Assembly: GCF_021261325.1 (NCBI RefSeq)
Contig: NZ_JAJSBI010000028.1
Location: 60,105 to 124,104, forward strand
Reading direction: 5' to 3'
DNA: 64,000 bases
Source: Streptomyces guryensis
Lineage (GTDB): Bacteria > Actinomycetota > Actinomycetes > Streptomycetales > Streptomycetaceae
Position numbers and translations under genes: made by a program. The notes under the pieces were generated by a model. The model saw only the letters and a list, made by a program, of their open reading frames with translations. It did not search any database and was not told the origin of the DNA. Every line of letters begins with the position of its first letter. Position 1 is the first letter of the stretch. Below are positions 36,695 through 44,920 of this stretch, one piece after another.

Positions 36695-36982
36695 TCAGCG
36701 CTTGGTGGTGTCCGTGGGCTCGCTGACCGGGCGCGAGCTCGTCACGTCGCCGGGGGCGGCCTGGATGGTGCGCTGAGCCGGGGACTGCTCGTCGTTGTTG
36801 GGCGGGCCGGCCGGGGTGGCCGTGCTGTTGCCCTCTTCCTTCATCGCCTTGGCCTCGCTCTTGAGGATGCGAGCGGACTTGCCGAGCGAGCGCGCCATGT
36901 CGGGAAGCTTCTTGGCGCCGAAAAGGAGAACGACGACGATAAGGATGAGAATGATCTCGGGGGCGCCGAGCCTTCCGAACAT
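36695..36982 (-). CDS. tatA: twin-arginine translocase subunit TatA
   Basis: The 95-residue protein has the TatA plan: N-terminal helix GAPEIILILIVVVLLFG, hinge and amphipathic helix beginning KKLPDMARSLGKS, and an unstructured polar tail. It forms the pore component with TatC; tatB is not nearby. Confidence 0.95.
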   Translation of the reverse strand: MFGRLGAPEIILILIVVVLLFGAKKLPDMARSLGKSARILKSEAKAMKEEGNSTATPAGPPNNDEQSPAQRTIQAAPGDVTSSRPVSEPTDTTKR

Positions 36983-37244
36983 AAGTCTTTACCTTCTCAC
37001 CGAGGCGGCTGGGGGCGGGATGCCGTCCGACCGGTCGGACAAGTGTCCGATCAGTCGTGCTAACAGCGATCGTAACGCTCAGGGGTAAACGTGAGGCAAT
37101 CCCCGTGCGTACTCCCGGTCCGCGGTCCGGGCCTCGTTCTCCGGGCCGCGACCAGCAGCGTACCCGCCAGGGTGGCCCCGATGACAGGTCGAAGTGACCC
37201 AAACCGCCTGAGGCGCAGGACTCACACACCTCGCACAGCGGCGC

Positions 37245-37439
37245 TCAGAGGGAGTCCACCGCGCGGGCCGTACTCACCGCCGCCCGCTCGAGGTCCTCGG
37301 CGGCTCTGCTGATTCGGCGCGCGGAGTCCGTGACCTGCCTACCGAGGCGCTGCGCCTCCACGAACACCCGCACAGCGAACACTCCGAGGACGGCGAGACC
37401 CAGGAAACCCACAGCTACCGCGAACATCGGCCAGAACAT
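37245..37439 (-). CDS. small single-pass membrane protein, hypothetical
   Basis: The 64-residue protein has one N-terminal transmembrane helix (MFWPMFAVAVGFLGLAVLG) followed by a basic, helical heptad-like region (RLGRQVTDSARRISRAAEDL). Such proteins are conserved between tatA and pafC in Streptomyces, as I recall. No ribosome site precedes the ATG; TAGGCT seven bases upstream could be a -10 for a leaderless message. Function is unknown. Confidence 0.65.
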   Translation of the reverse strand: MFWPMFAVAVGFLGLAVLGVFAVRVFVEAQRLGRQVTDSARRISRAAEDLERAAVSTARAVDSL

Positions 37440-37629
37440 GGCGTCGAGCCTAGACGGTCCACGCCCCGGCGGGCCCCACAAAGATCTTGACAACCGGGAC
37501 CCGCCTCCGGTTAACGTCTGCTCGACCTGAGACGGGGAAAGCACGGATAACCGTCGCCCATGACTTGAATTACCGGGCGGGCCGTTGCATGCCCCTTTGT
37601 CTTAATCTTTGCAACTGTATGGGGGAAAT

Positions 37630-37962
37630 GTGAACCTCAAGCAGCGCTTGAGCGTTATCGCCGCCTGCTCTGCGGCAATTCTCGGCATAGCGGCCGGCGC
37701 GCCGGCGGGTGCGGCCACCATGTCGGCCGATTCCGTTCACCGCGGCAGCGTGGGCTGCTTCAACTACTCGTGGGCGGACGGCGACGCCACCTACACGATC
37801 TACTACCACAACACCTGCACGGTGAAGTCGGCGATCGCCGGCACCACCAACGCACTGTTCAACAACAAGTGGTGCGCGAACGTGGCCGCGGACGGCAAGG
37901 GCCACACCGTCGTGTACAACAAGCCCCTGACCTTCGCGTCCGCCCGGGGCGGTAGCTGCTGA
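37630..37962 (+). CDS. small secreted protein with four cysteines
   Basis: The 110-residue product starts VNLKQRLSVIAACSAA. It has a Sec signal peptide cleaved near AGAATMSA (about residue 30). The mature domain is about 80 residues, rich in Tyr, Asn and Thr, with four cysteines likely to form two disulfides. GGGGGAA precedes the GTG. It is an isolated plus-strand gene among minus-strand genes, closed by a strong rho-independent terminator. I recognise no family. Its small size, secretion and dedicated transcription unit suggest an extracellular effector or inhibitor, which is inference. Confidence 0.75.
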   Translation: MNLKQRLSVIAACSAAILGIAAGAPAGAATMSADSVHRGSVGCFNYSWADGDATYTIYYHNTCTVKSAIAGTTNALFNNKWCANVAADGKGHTVVYNKPLTFASARGGSC

Positions 37963-37983
37963 CCCACCGCCGGGCGAAATTCG

Positions 37984-38028
37984 GGCCCCGCAACCAGGAC
38001 CATGTCCGGCCTGGCTGCGGGGCCTTTT
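37984..38028 (+). terminator. rho-independent terminator of the secreted protein gene
   Basis: Arms 37984-37998 and 38010-38024 pair over 15 bases with one mismatch and are followed directly by TTTT. Confidence 0.85.
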
Positions 38029-38104
38029 CGTCACACGGCCCGCACGACCGCAATTCGTGAATCCGACGTCATCACAACAAACAGAATCAGGAACCGCCGA
38101 AGCA

Positions 38105-38401
38105 TCACTGGACCGGGGAATGCAGCCGCAGGGTTCTGACCCCGCCGCCGGTCAGCAGCTCGACGATCCGATCCCCCGCCGGCTTACGGACCGAGACGCC
38201 GCAGTCGGGGCAGGTGAAGGAGTAGAAAGTGGTGCGGCTGGTGGCACCGATCGCCAGGCGCAGGGCCGCGGCGGCGAGCTCGAAGCTGCCGCGGCAGTCC
38301 GGGCAGCCCGCCCTGAACGTCACCGGGGTCACGCTTCTCATCCCGGCGAAGGCGGCCGCCACCGACATGCCCCCCGCACCAGACACCGACGACTCGCTCA
38401 C
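38105..38401 (-). CDS. small zinc-ribbon protein, hypothetical
   Basis: The 98-residue protein contains two CPDC knuckles (GCPDCRGSFEL and FTCPDCGVSV) about 30 residues apart, a classic four-cysteine zinc ribbon. Flanking regions carry no other domain. It lies downstream of pafC on the same strand, 81 bases away, and may be part of that transcript. Function is unknown; nucleic-acid binding is plausible. Confidence 0.7.
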   Translation of the reverse strand: MSESSVSGAGGMSVAAAFAGMRSVTPVTFRAGCPDCRGSFELAAAALRLAIGATSRTTFYSFTCPDCGVSVRKPAGDRIVELLTGGGVRTLRLHSPVQ

Positions 38402-38482
38402 AGCCCCTGCTCCTCTTCCCTGGGTCGATCGCCTCGGGGCCCCACGGCCGACGCCCCCTCCAGCTCACTCCCGCCCGCCGGA

Positions 38483-39508
38483 CTACCCGTCGAGAACCGC
38501 ATGCCCGTCGTGCGGCTCCTGCGCCTCGACACCGTCGTACGCCGCCAGTGCCTCACGGGCCGCCCGGCGGGCGCTGTCGGCCAGCTCGGGCGGCGAGACG
38601 ATCCGGCCGTCACGCCCGAGCCGCAGCGCCAGCCGCCGCAGCGACGCCGGATCCGGGGTCCGCAGGGTGATACGCAGCCCGCCGTCCACAAGCTCATCCG
38701 CACTGTCGTGCGGGTAGTACTCGGCGACCCAGCGTCCGCCCGGGCCGACCTCGACGACGACCTCCGGATCCTCGGCGGCCGGCTGCACCAGTGCTTCCGA
38801 CAGGTCCCGCAGCTCGATCTCGGGGGGCGCGGACGGCTCGTCCAGGATCCTGATCTCGGCGACCCGGTCGAGCCGGAAGGTACGGCGCGCCTCGGAGCGC
38901 CGGCACCAGGCCTCCACGTAGGTGTGCCCGACGCTGACGAGGCGGATGGGGTCGATCTCCCGCTCGGTGAGCTCGTCCCGAGCGGGCGAGTAGTAGCGGA
39001 TCCACAGACGGCGTCGTTCCGAGATCGCACGGTCGACGTCGGCGAAGACACCGCCCTCGGACTCGAAGGTCACCGACAGCCGGGAACTGGCGCCCGCCGC
39101 CTCACCGGCCGCCGCCTCCAGCTTGGCGTTGGCCCGCAGCAGCGCCTGCCGGTCGCTCTCCCGCAGCCCGGGCAGCGTGGACACCGCGCGGGCGGCCACC
39201 AGCAGGGCCGTCGCCTCGTCGGCGGCCAGCCGCAGCGGCTCCGCCGTCTCTTCGCCGAGGGCAGCGGGGTTGTGCCACCAGATGCGCTCGCCGTCGGTGT
39301 CGATGTCGAGCAGGTCGCCGCCGCGGAAGCTGGTGCCGCACATGGGCAGCACGTCCAGGTCGGAGACCAGCTCGTCCTCGCTGATGCCGAAGGCGCGCGC
39401 GACGTCCTCGACCCGCGCCCCGGGACGCTCCTTCAGATACGTCACCAGGGAGAGCATCCGCCGGGTCTGGTCGATGGCGTTCACGGGCCTGACCGGTTTG
39501 CCTGCCAC
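38483..39508 (-). CDS. pafC: WYL-domain regulator PafC
   Basis: The 341-residue protein has an N-terminal helix-turn-helix (RMLSLVTYLKERPGARVEDVARAFG), a WYL domain (about 150-230; RRLWIRYYSPARDELTEREIDPIRLV) and a C-terminal WCX region. With PafB it forms the heteromeric activator of the RecA-independent DNA damage response in mycobacteria; Streptomyces function is inferred. GTG 39508 has GGAG at seven bases. The gap to pafB is 19 bases. Confidence 0.9.
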   Translation of the reverse strand: MAGKPVRPVNAIDQTRRMLSLVTYLKERPGARVEDVARAFGISEDELVSDLDVLPMCGTSFRGGDLLDIDTDGERIWWHNPAALGEETAEPLRLAADEATALLVAARAVSTLPGLRESDRQALLRANAKLEAAAGEAAGASSRLSVTFESEGGVFADVDRAISERRRLWIRYYSPARDELTEREIDPIRLVSVGHTYVEAWCRRSEARRTFRLDRVAEIRILDEPSAPPEIELRDLSEALVQPAAEDPEVVVEVGPGGRWVAEYYPHDSADELVDGGLRITLRTPDPASLRRLALRLGRDGRIVSPPELADSARRAAREALAAYDGVEAQEPHDGHAVLDG

Positions 39509-39527
39509 TGTCTTGCTCCGCTCCCCC

Positions 39528-40481
39528 TCAGCCCTTGGCCACGGCACGCAGCCGGTCCACCACGTCCGCGCGCAGCTCGGCCGGCTCGAGGACCACCACG
39601 TCCGGCCCGAACTCCACCAGCCAGGCGTCCAGCCCGTGCCCGTACGGAATCTCCAACTCGTCCCAGCCATCCCCGAGTTCCCGGACCGCTGTGGCCTTCG
39701 CCCGAAGGGGGTACCCCGCGCCCGAGCGCAGCCGGATCAGCGCGGAGCGGTCGGCGGTCTCCCCCGCCCAGCTCGCCACGGTCTCCCGGACAGTGACGAC
39801 ATCGGGCACCTCGGCCGTGAACCGCCCGCTGCGGCTGCGCACCTTGCCGGTGATCCGCGACAGCCGAAACACCCGCTCGGCGCCCCGGTCGCGGTCCCAG
39901 CCGGCCAGATACCAGTGGCCGCGCCAGCACTCCAGCGCCCACGGCTCCACATGCCGGGGCTCGGGGTGGGCGGCGGTGGCCTTGCGGTAGTCGAAGACCA
40001 CCGGGCGGCGGTCGCGGCAGGCCAGCATCAGCGGCTCGAACGCGACCTCGTGCACGGGGATACGGGGCTCCAGGGCGCCGTGGGCCTCGTACGGGTCGAC
40101 GTCCTCGGGCAGCCCGGCCGCGCGCAGTTTCTGCAGGGCGCCGCTGGCCGCACCCGCGAGCCGGGCCTGCTGCCACACCTTGGCGGCGAGACCGAGGGCG
40201 GCGGCCTCCTCGGCGTCGAGCGTGACGGGCGGCAGGCGGTTGCTGTCACGGCGGGCCAGGTAGCCCACCTCGCCGTCGAGGTTCTCCACCGTCTCGATGA
40301 CCAGGCCGAGTTCGCGCAGATCGTCCTTGTCCCGCTCGAACATCCGGCTGAAGGAGTCGTCACTGCCCGCTTCGAGGTAGGCCTCGATGGACTCACGCAG
40401 CTCGCGCTTGCTGAGCGGTCGCCGCGTCCCGAGCAGACACAGCGCCAGGTTCATCAGCCGCTCGGCCTTGGCAATGGCCAT
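39528..40481 (-). CDS. pafB: WYL-domain regulator PafB
   Basis: The 317-residue protein starts MAIAKAERLMNLALCLLGT, the canonical PafB N-terminus, followed by a winged helix (residues about 20-75). The WYL domain (VVFDYRKATAAHPEPRHVEPWAL) and WCX domain follow. It is paralogous to the downstream pafC, and the two probably act as one heterodimer sensing DNA damage. It lies near the Pup system, although proteasome function does not require it. Confidence 0.9.
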   Translation of the reverse strand: MAIAKAERLMNLALCLLGTRRPLSKRELRESIEAYLEAGSDDSFSRMFERDKDDLRELGLVIETVENLDGEVGYLARRDSNRLPPVTLDAEEAAALGLAAKVWQQARLAGAASGALQKLRAAGLPEDVDPYEAHGALEPRIPVHEVAFEPLMLACRDRRPVVFDYRKATAAHPEPRHVEPWALECWRGHWYLAGWDRDRGAERVFRLSRITGKVRSRSGRFTAEVPDVVTVRETVASWAGETADRSALIRLRSGAGYPLRAKATAVRELGDGWDELEIPYGHGLDAWLVEFGPDVVVLEPAELRADVVDRLRAVAKG

Positions 40482-40554
40482 CGACGCCCTTCGCCTCCCT
40501 ACGGTGCTTTACGACGATGACCGTACCGCCCCCGGGTGGCGTGGCAAAAGCCGA

Positions 40555-40582
40555 GGGCCCATGCCCGGACAGGCATGGGCCC
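40555..40582 (-). terminator. terminator after the single-domain FKBP gene
   Basis: GGGCCCATGCC (40555-40565) and GGCATGGGCCC (40572-40582) form a perfect 11-bp stem. On the minus strand it is followed by CTTTTGCC. Confidence 0.8.
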
Positions 40583-40612
40583 CAGGTGATCGGGTCCGGT
40601 CGCAACCGACGA

Positions 40613-40984
40613 TCAGACGGCGACCAGGTCGACCACGAAGATCAGGGTCTCGCCCGGCTTGATCGCCGGGGTCGGGCTCTGGTTGCCGTAGGCGAGGTGG
40701 GCGGGAATGGTCAGCTGGCGGCGGCCGCCGACCTTCATGCCCTGCACGCCCTGGTCCCAGCCCTTGATGACACGGCCGCCACCGAGCGGGAAGCGGAACG
40801 GCGTCCCGCGGTTCCAGCTGGCGTCGAACTCCTCGCCGGTGCTGAAGGCGACGCCCACGTAGTGGACGGTGACGGTCTGGCCCGCCTGCGCAACAGCGCC
40901 GTCGCCCTCCCAGATGTCCTTGATCTCGAGGTCCGCCGGGGGCTCGCCGCCCGGGAAGTCGATCTCGGGCTTCTCGATGCTCAC
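40613..40984 (-). CDS. FKBP-type peptidyl-prolyl isomerase, cytoplasmic
   Basis: The 123-residue single FKBP domain contains VTVHYVGVAFSTGEEFDAS, FPLGGGRVIKGWDQGVQGMKVGGRRQLTIPAHLAYG and ETLIFVVDLVAV, all core active-site segments. There is no signal peptide. GTG 40984 follows GGAG. It lies 60 bases after the tandem FKBP lipoprotein gene and probably shares its transcript. Confidence 0.95.
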   Translation of the reverse strand: MSIEKPEIDFPGGEPPADLEIKDIWEGDGAVAQAGQTVTVHYVGVAFSTGEEFDASWNRGTPFRFPLGGGRVIKGWDQGVQGMKVGGRRQLTIPAHLAYGNQSPTPAIKPGETLIFVVDLVAV

Positions 40985-41044
40985 GTCTCTAGCTCCTGCT
41001 TGTCTGCGGAAAGGCAACACGCACAGTCTTACATCACCGAGCCG

Positions 41045-42046
41045 TTACATCTTGGCCAGGATGTCGACCGAGAAGACCAGCACGGAGTCCTTCTTGATGC
41101 CGCTGCCAGCCGGCGGCTTGTCGCCGTAGCCCAGCTTCGGCGGGATGACGATGAGGACCCGGCTGCCGACCTTCTTGCCGGTCAGACCCTGCCCCCAGCC
41201 CTTGACGACCTGCTGCAGCCCGAACGACGTCAGGGCCCCCCGGCTGTACGTCGAGTCGAACTCCTTGCCCGAGTCCCAGAACACGCCCTTGTACTGAACG
41301 AGCACGCTGTCCTGCGCGCCGACCACCGCGCCGTCGCCCTCGATGATGTAGTTCGCCACCAGCTTGGTGGGCGCGGACTTCTTGGGGATGTCGATGGAAG
41401 GCGCCGCGCCGTCGGTGTTGGTGCCGACCTTGGGCAGCGCCGCGTCCTTCTGCGCCACCTCCGTGCCCTTGGCGGAGCTCTTGGCGTTGAACGTGGCCTG
41501 CACGTCCACCACGAACACCAGCGTGTCGGTGCCCTTGATGCCCGCCTGCGGGTTGCCCGACGTGCCGTACCCCCAGGTGGGCGGGACGGCCATCTGGACG
41601 CGGCTGCCGGTCTTCTTGCCCGTCAGGCCGTAACGCCAGCCGTCGATGATGCTGCCCGCAGCGAGCTGGATGATCAGCGGCGTCTTGCGGTCGTAGGAGT
41701 TGTCGAAGACCTTCGCCGTGTTCCAGACCTGCCCGAGGTAATGGGCCTGGACATAGTCGTTCTCCGCGACCGTCTGCCCGCCGCCCGCGATGAGCGTCTT
41801 GACCGCGAGATTCTTCGACGGCTCGCCCGTGCCCTTGGCCACGGTCGGCTTCTCACCGAACTTCGCGCCCGCCGTGATCGCCGGCAGCGGCCCGTCGACG
41901 ATCTTCGGCGGCGGAGCGGCGGACGTGGCCGGTGCAGAGGGCGACGGACTCGCTTCGGCCTTGCTCGAGGCGGCCTTGTTGTCACCGCATGCAGCGAGTG
42001 TGACCAGTCCAGCGGGTACGGCGGTGAGAAGGGAGCGTCGGCGCAC
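41045..42046 (-). CDS. lipoprotein with two tandem FKBP isomerase domains
   Basis: The 333-residue protein has a lipoprotein signal peptide ending LVTLAACG (Cys20). Two FKBP domains follow (about 70-190 and 220-333), each with the GW-x-GLTGKKVGSR strand (RYGLTGKKTGSR, GWGQGLTGKKVGSR). It would act in the folding of exported proteins at the outer membrane face. The first domain departs from the canonical active site more than the second. It is adjacent to the cytoplasmic FKBP and downstream of pafA. Confidence 0.9.
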   Translation of the reverse strand: MRRRSLLTAVPAGLVTLAACGDNKAASSKAEASPSPSAPATSAAPPPKIVDGPLPAITAGAKFGEKPTVAKGTGEPSKNLAVKTLIAGGGQTVAENDYVQAHYLGQVWNTAKVFDNSYDRKTPLIIQLAAGSIIDGWRYGLTGKKTGSRVQMAVPPTWGYGTSGNPQAGIKGTDTLVFVVDVQATFNAKSSAKGTEVAQKDAALPKVGTNTDGAAPSIDIPKKSAPTKLVANYIIEGDGAVVGAQDSVLVQYKGVFWDSGKEFDSTYSRGALTSFGLQQVVKGWGQGLTGKKVGSRVLIVIPPKLGYGDKPPAGSGIKKDSVLVFSVDILAKM

Positions 42047-42108
42047 GGTAAAGGCCTCGTATCGGTCGATCTTGTGGATGGCGTGCGCGCAACTCTACGG
42101 CGTGAGAA

Positions 42109-42137
42109 GGGCGCCGTACGGGAAACGTACGGCGCCC
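42109..42137 (-). terminator. pafA terminator
   Basis: Twelve-bp perfect arms GGGCGCCGTACG (42109-42120) and CGTACGGCGCCC (42126-42137) with loop GGAAA lie downstream of the pafA stop codon. Confidence 0.85.
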
Positions 42138-42181
42138 GTGTTGCGTTCCGGGCTTTCACCGGAACGCGTTGTTCACATAGC

Positions 42182-43543
42182 TCACATTCCTGCGATCAGC
42201 TTCTCCACCCGGTCGTCCACGGAACGGAACGGGTCCTTGCACAACACCGTGCGCTGAGCCTGGTCGTTGAGCTTCAGATGGACCCAGTCGACCGTGAAGT
42301 CCCGGCGCTGTTCCTGGGCCCTGCGGATGAAGTCACCGCGCAACCGGGCCCGAGTGGTCTGCGGAGGAACGGACTTGCCCTCGAAGATCTTCAAGTCATT
42401 GCAGATCCGCGCCGCTTGCCCCTTCCTCTCCAGCAGGTAGTACAAGCCACGACGGCGGTGAATGTCGTGATAGGCGAGGTCTATCTGCGCGACCCTCGGG
42501 TGCGACATGGTCATGTTGTGCTTGGCCCGGTACCGCTCGATGAGCTTGTACTTCATCACCCAGTCGATCTCGGTGCCGATCCGGTCGAGGTCCTCGGCCT
42601 CGATCGAGTCCAGCGTCCGGCCCCACAGCTCCAGGACCTGCTCGACGACGCCGGTGCGGATACCGCGGCGCTCACAGAAGTCCACGGCCTTCTCGTAGTA
42701 CTCGCGCTGCACCTCAAGGGCGGAGGCCTCGCGGCCACTGGCCAGGCGCACCTTGCGCCGGCCCGTGATGTCATGGCTGACCTCACGGATCGCCCGGATC
42801 GGGTTCTCCAGGGTCAGGTCACGCATCACCGTGCCCGCCTCGATCATGCGCAGCACCAGGTCGGTCGCCCCGACCTTGAGCAGCATGGTCGTCTCGGACA
42901 TGTTCGAGTCGCCCACGATCACATGCAGGCGGCGGTAGCGCTCGGCGTCCGCGTGCGGCTCGTCGCGGGTGTTGATGATGGGCCTCGAACGGGTCGTCGC
43001 CGAGGAGACGCCCTCCCAGATGTGCTCGGCCCGCTGACTGACGCAGTACACCGCGCCCCGCGGAGTCTGCAGCACCTTGCCGGCACCGCACAGAAGCTGC
43101 CTCGTGACGAGGAACGGGATGAGGATGTCCGCGAGCCGGGAGAACTCCCCATGGCGTGCGACGAGATAGTTCTCGTGGCAGCCGTAGGAGTTGCCCGCCG
43201 AGTCGGTGTTGTTCTTGAAGAGGTAGACGTCGCCCGCGATTCCCTCCTCGTGCAGGCGTCGTTCGGCGTCCACCAGGAGTCCTTCGAGAATGCGCTCGCC
43301 CGCTTTGTCGTGGGTGACCAGCTCGGTCACGTTGTCACATTCGGGTGTCGCGTATTCCGGATGTGAGCCCACGTCGAGATAGAGGCGGGCGCCGTTTCGC
43401 AGAAAGACATTGCTGCTGCGGCCCCATGACACGACACGGCGGAAGAGGTACCGCGCCACCTCGTCGGGAGACAGGCGGCGCTGTCCCCTGAACGTACACG
43501 TGACGCCGTACTCGTTCTCCAGCCCGAAAATGCGGCGGTCCAT
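42182..43543 (-). CDS. pafA: Pup-protein ligase PafA
   Basis: The 453-residue protein starts MDRRIFGLENEYGVTCTF. It has the carboxylate-amine ligase fold of the glutamine synthetase clan, with ATP/Mg motifs RLYLDVGSHPEYATPE and SYGCHENYL. It attaches the C-terminal glutamate of deamidated Pup to substrate lysines. It is paralogous to Dop at 48662-50173. It lies nine bases downstream of the MFS gene, so the two are probably co-transcribed. Confidence 0.95.
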   Translation of the reverse strand: MDRRIFGLENEYGVTCTFRGQRRLSPDEVARYLFRRVVSWGRSSNVFLRNGARLYLDVGSHPEYATPECDNVTELVTHDKAGERILEGLLVDAERRLHEEGIAGDVYLFKNNTDSAGNSYGCHENYLVARHGEFSRLADILIPFLVTRQLLCGAGKVLQTPRGAVYCVSQRAEHIWEGVSSATTRSRPIINTRDEPHADAERYRRLHVIVGDSNMSETTMLLKVGATDLVLRMIEAGTVMRDLTLENPIRAIREVSHDITGRRKVRLASGREASALEVQREYYEKAVDFCERRGIRTGVVEQVLELWGRTLDSIEAEDLDRIGTEIDWVMKYKLIERYRAKHNMTMSHPRVAQIDLAYHDIHRRRGLYYLLERKGQAARICNDLKIFEGKSVPPQTTRARLRGDFIRRAQEQRRDFTVDWVHLKLNDQAQRTVLCKDPFRSVDDRVEKLIAGM

Positions 43544-43552
43544 GACTGAACA

Positions 43553-44812
43553 TTACGCCCGATCCCCTGAGCTGAAACGGGGTTCGACGGCACGGTTTGG
43601 ATCATTTTCCGATGAAGCCGCAACAACCGCACCCCCTGCGGGAGCTGCGAGGACCCGCCCCGTGGCCACCAGAACCAGCAACGACACGGCCCCCGCGACA
43701 CCCGGCACCGCGAAGCCCCACACCGCCCCGCCCCACTCGACGACCGGGCCCGCCAGGCCCGTTCCCACCGAGGAACCCACCGTGAACGTCGTCACAACCC
43801 ACGAGAACGCCTCGGTGACCGTGCCCCGCGGCGCATGACGGTCGACGAGGACGAACGCACACGCGAGGCACGGCGCGAGGAAGAGCCCCGCCACCGCCGC
43901 CAGCACCGTCATCGCCACCGGACCCGGCATCAGAGTGAGCGGCAGATAACACACCGCCAGAAGAGCCACCAGCACCCGCAGTCGCCGCTCCGGCGCACCA
44001 CTCCACTGCCGCGCGCCGTACGCCGTACCACCCACCAGAGCCCCGAGACCGATCGCCGCCATCAGCCAGCCGTACACCGCGTCCCCACCATGGCCGTCCG
44101 CATACGCCACCGCCGCGACCGCGATGGAGCCGAGCGCCATCCCCACCGCCAGGAACGCACCGAGCAGGACGAGCAGACCCGGCGAGCGCAGCGCACCCAG
44201 CCAGTGCGCCTCGCGCGGCGCCGAACGCCACGCGCGCGAGGGCGGCGACACGACCACCGACAAGGCACCCAGCACCCCGACGACGTTGACGACCACCAGT
44301 GCCGCCTGCGCCGACCACAGCGACACGCACAGCGTCACCAGCAACGGGCCGACGGTGAACATGACTTCCTGAGCGACGGCATCCAACGCGTACGCCGTCT
44401 GCACCTGCCCCTCGCCGTGCAGCACCGACGACCACAGCGCCCTCAGGCCACCCTCCAAGGGGGGCGTGAAGAGCCCGGAGAGCGCCACGCACGCGTACGC
44501 GAGCGCCAGCGGATCGATGCCTGCGAAGGCGAACCCGGACATGGCGAGCGCGGAGCCGAGCGCGGCGGGCAGCTGGACCCGCGGCTGCCCGTACACATCC
44601 ACGAGCCGCCCCAGCAGCGGCTGCCCCACGGCATTGGCGACCCCGTACGTCGCGGCGAGGCCGCCGGCCAGGCTGTACGTACCGCCCTCCGCCCGCACGA
44701 ACAGCACGATGGCGATCGCGGCGACCGCACACGGCAGCCGGCCCACCAGCGTGCCGGCAAGCAGACGCACGGCGTGCCGAGTCCTGAGGATCTCCACGTA
44801 TCCCGCAGCCAT
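43553..44812 (-). CDS. major facilitator superfamily transporter
   Basis: The 419-residue protein has about twelve hydrophobic helices in two six-helix halves, with the MFS loop GQPLLGRLVDVYGQPR between early helices. It resembles drug-efflux type MFS proteins. It diverges from a LacI regulator and precedes pafA by nine bases. The start at ATG 44812 is preceded by a GGGGAAG-like site. Confidence 0.85.
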   Translation of the reverse strand: MAAGYVEILRTRHAVRLLAGTLVGRLPCAVAAIAIVLFVRAEGGTYSLAGGLAATYGVANAVGQPLLGRLVDVYGQPRVQLPAALGSALAMSGFAFAGIDPLALAYACVALSGLFTPPLEGGLRALWSSVLHGEGQVQTAYALDAVAQEVMFTVGPLLVTLCVSLWSAQAALVVVNVVGVLGALSVVVSPPSRAWRSAPREAHWLGALRSPGLLVLLGAFLAVGMALGSIAVAAVAYADGHGGDAVYGWLMAAIGLGALVGGTAYGARQWSGAPERRLRVLVALLAVCYLPLTLMPGPVAMTVLAAVAGLFLAPCLACAFVLVDRHAPRGTVTEAFSWVVTTFTVGSSVGTGLAGPVVEWGGAVWGFAVPGVAGAVSLLVLVATGRVLAAPAGGAVVAASSENDPNRAVEPRFSSGDRA

Positions 44813-44849
44813 GTCCGCTTCCCCTCACCCGGGCCATCGCCGGAAGTTT

Positions 44850-44876
44850 TACGTATAACGTCCGCTCTCATACGTA
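44850..44876. promoter_or_regulatory. candidate LacI operator between divergent MFS and LacI genes
   Basis: TACGTAT (44850-44856) and ATACGTA (44870-44876) form a perfect 7-bp inverted repeat with a 13-base spacer in the 108-base divergent region. It would allow one LacI dimer to control both genes. Confidence 0.5.
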
Positions 44877-44920
44877 CCATGTGCGCTGTTCACGAGTCCA
44901 GACGAAAGAGCAGGCCCCCG

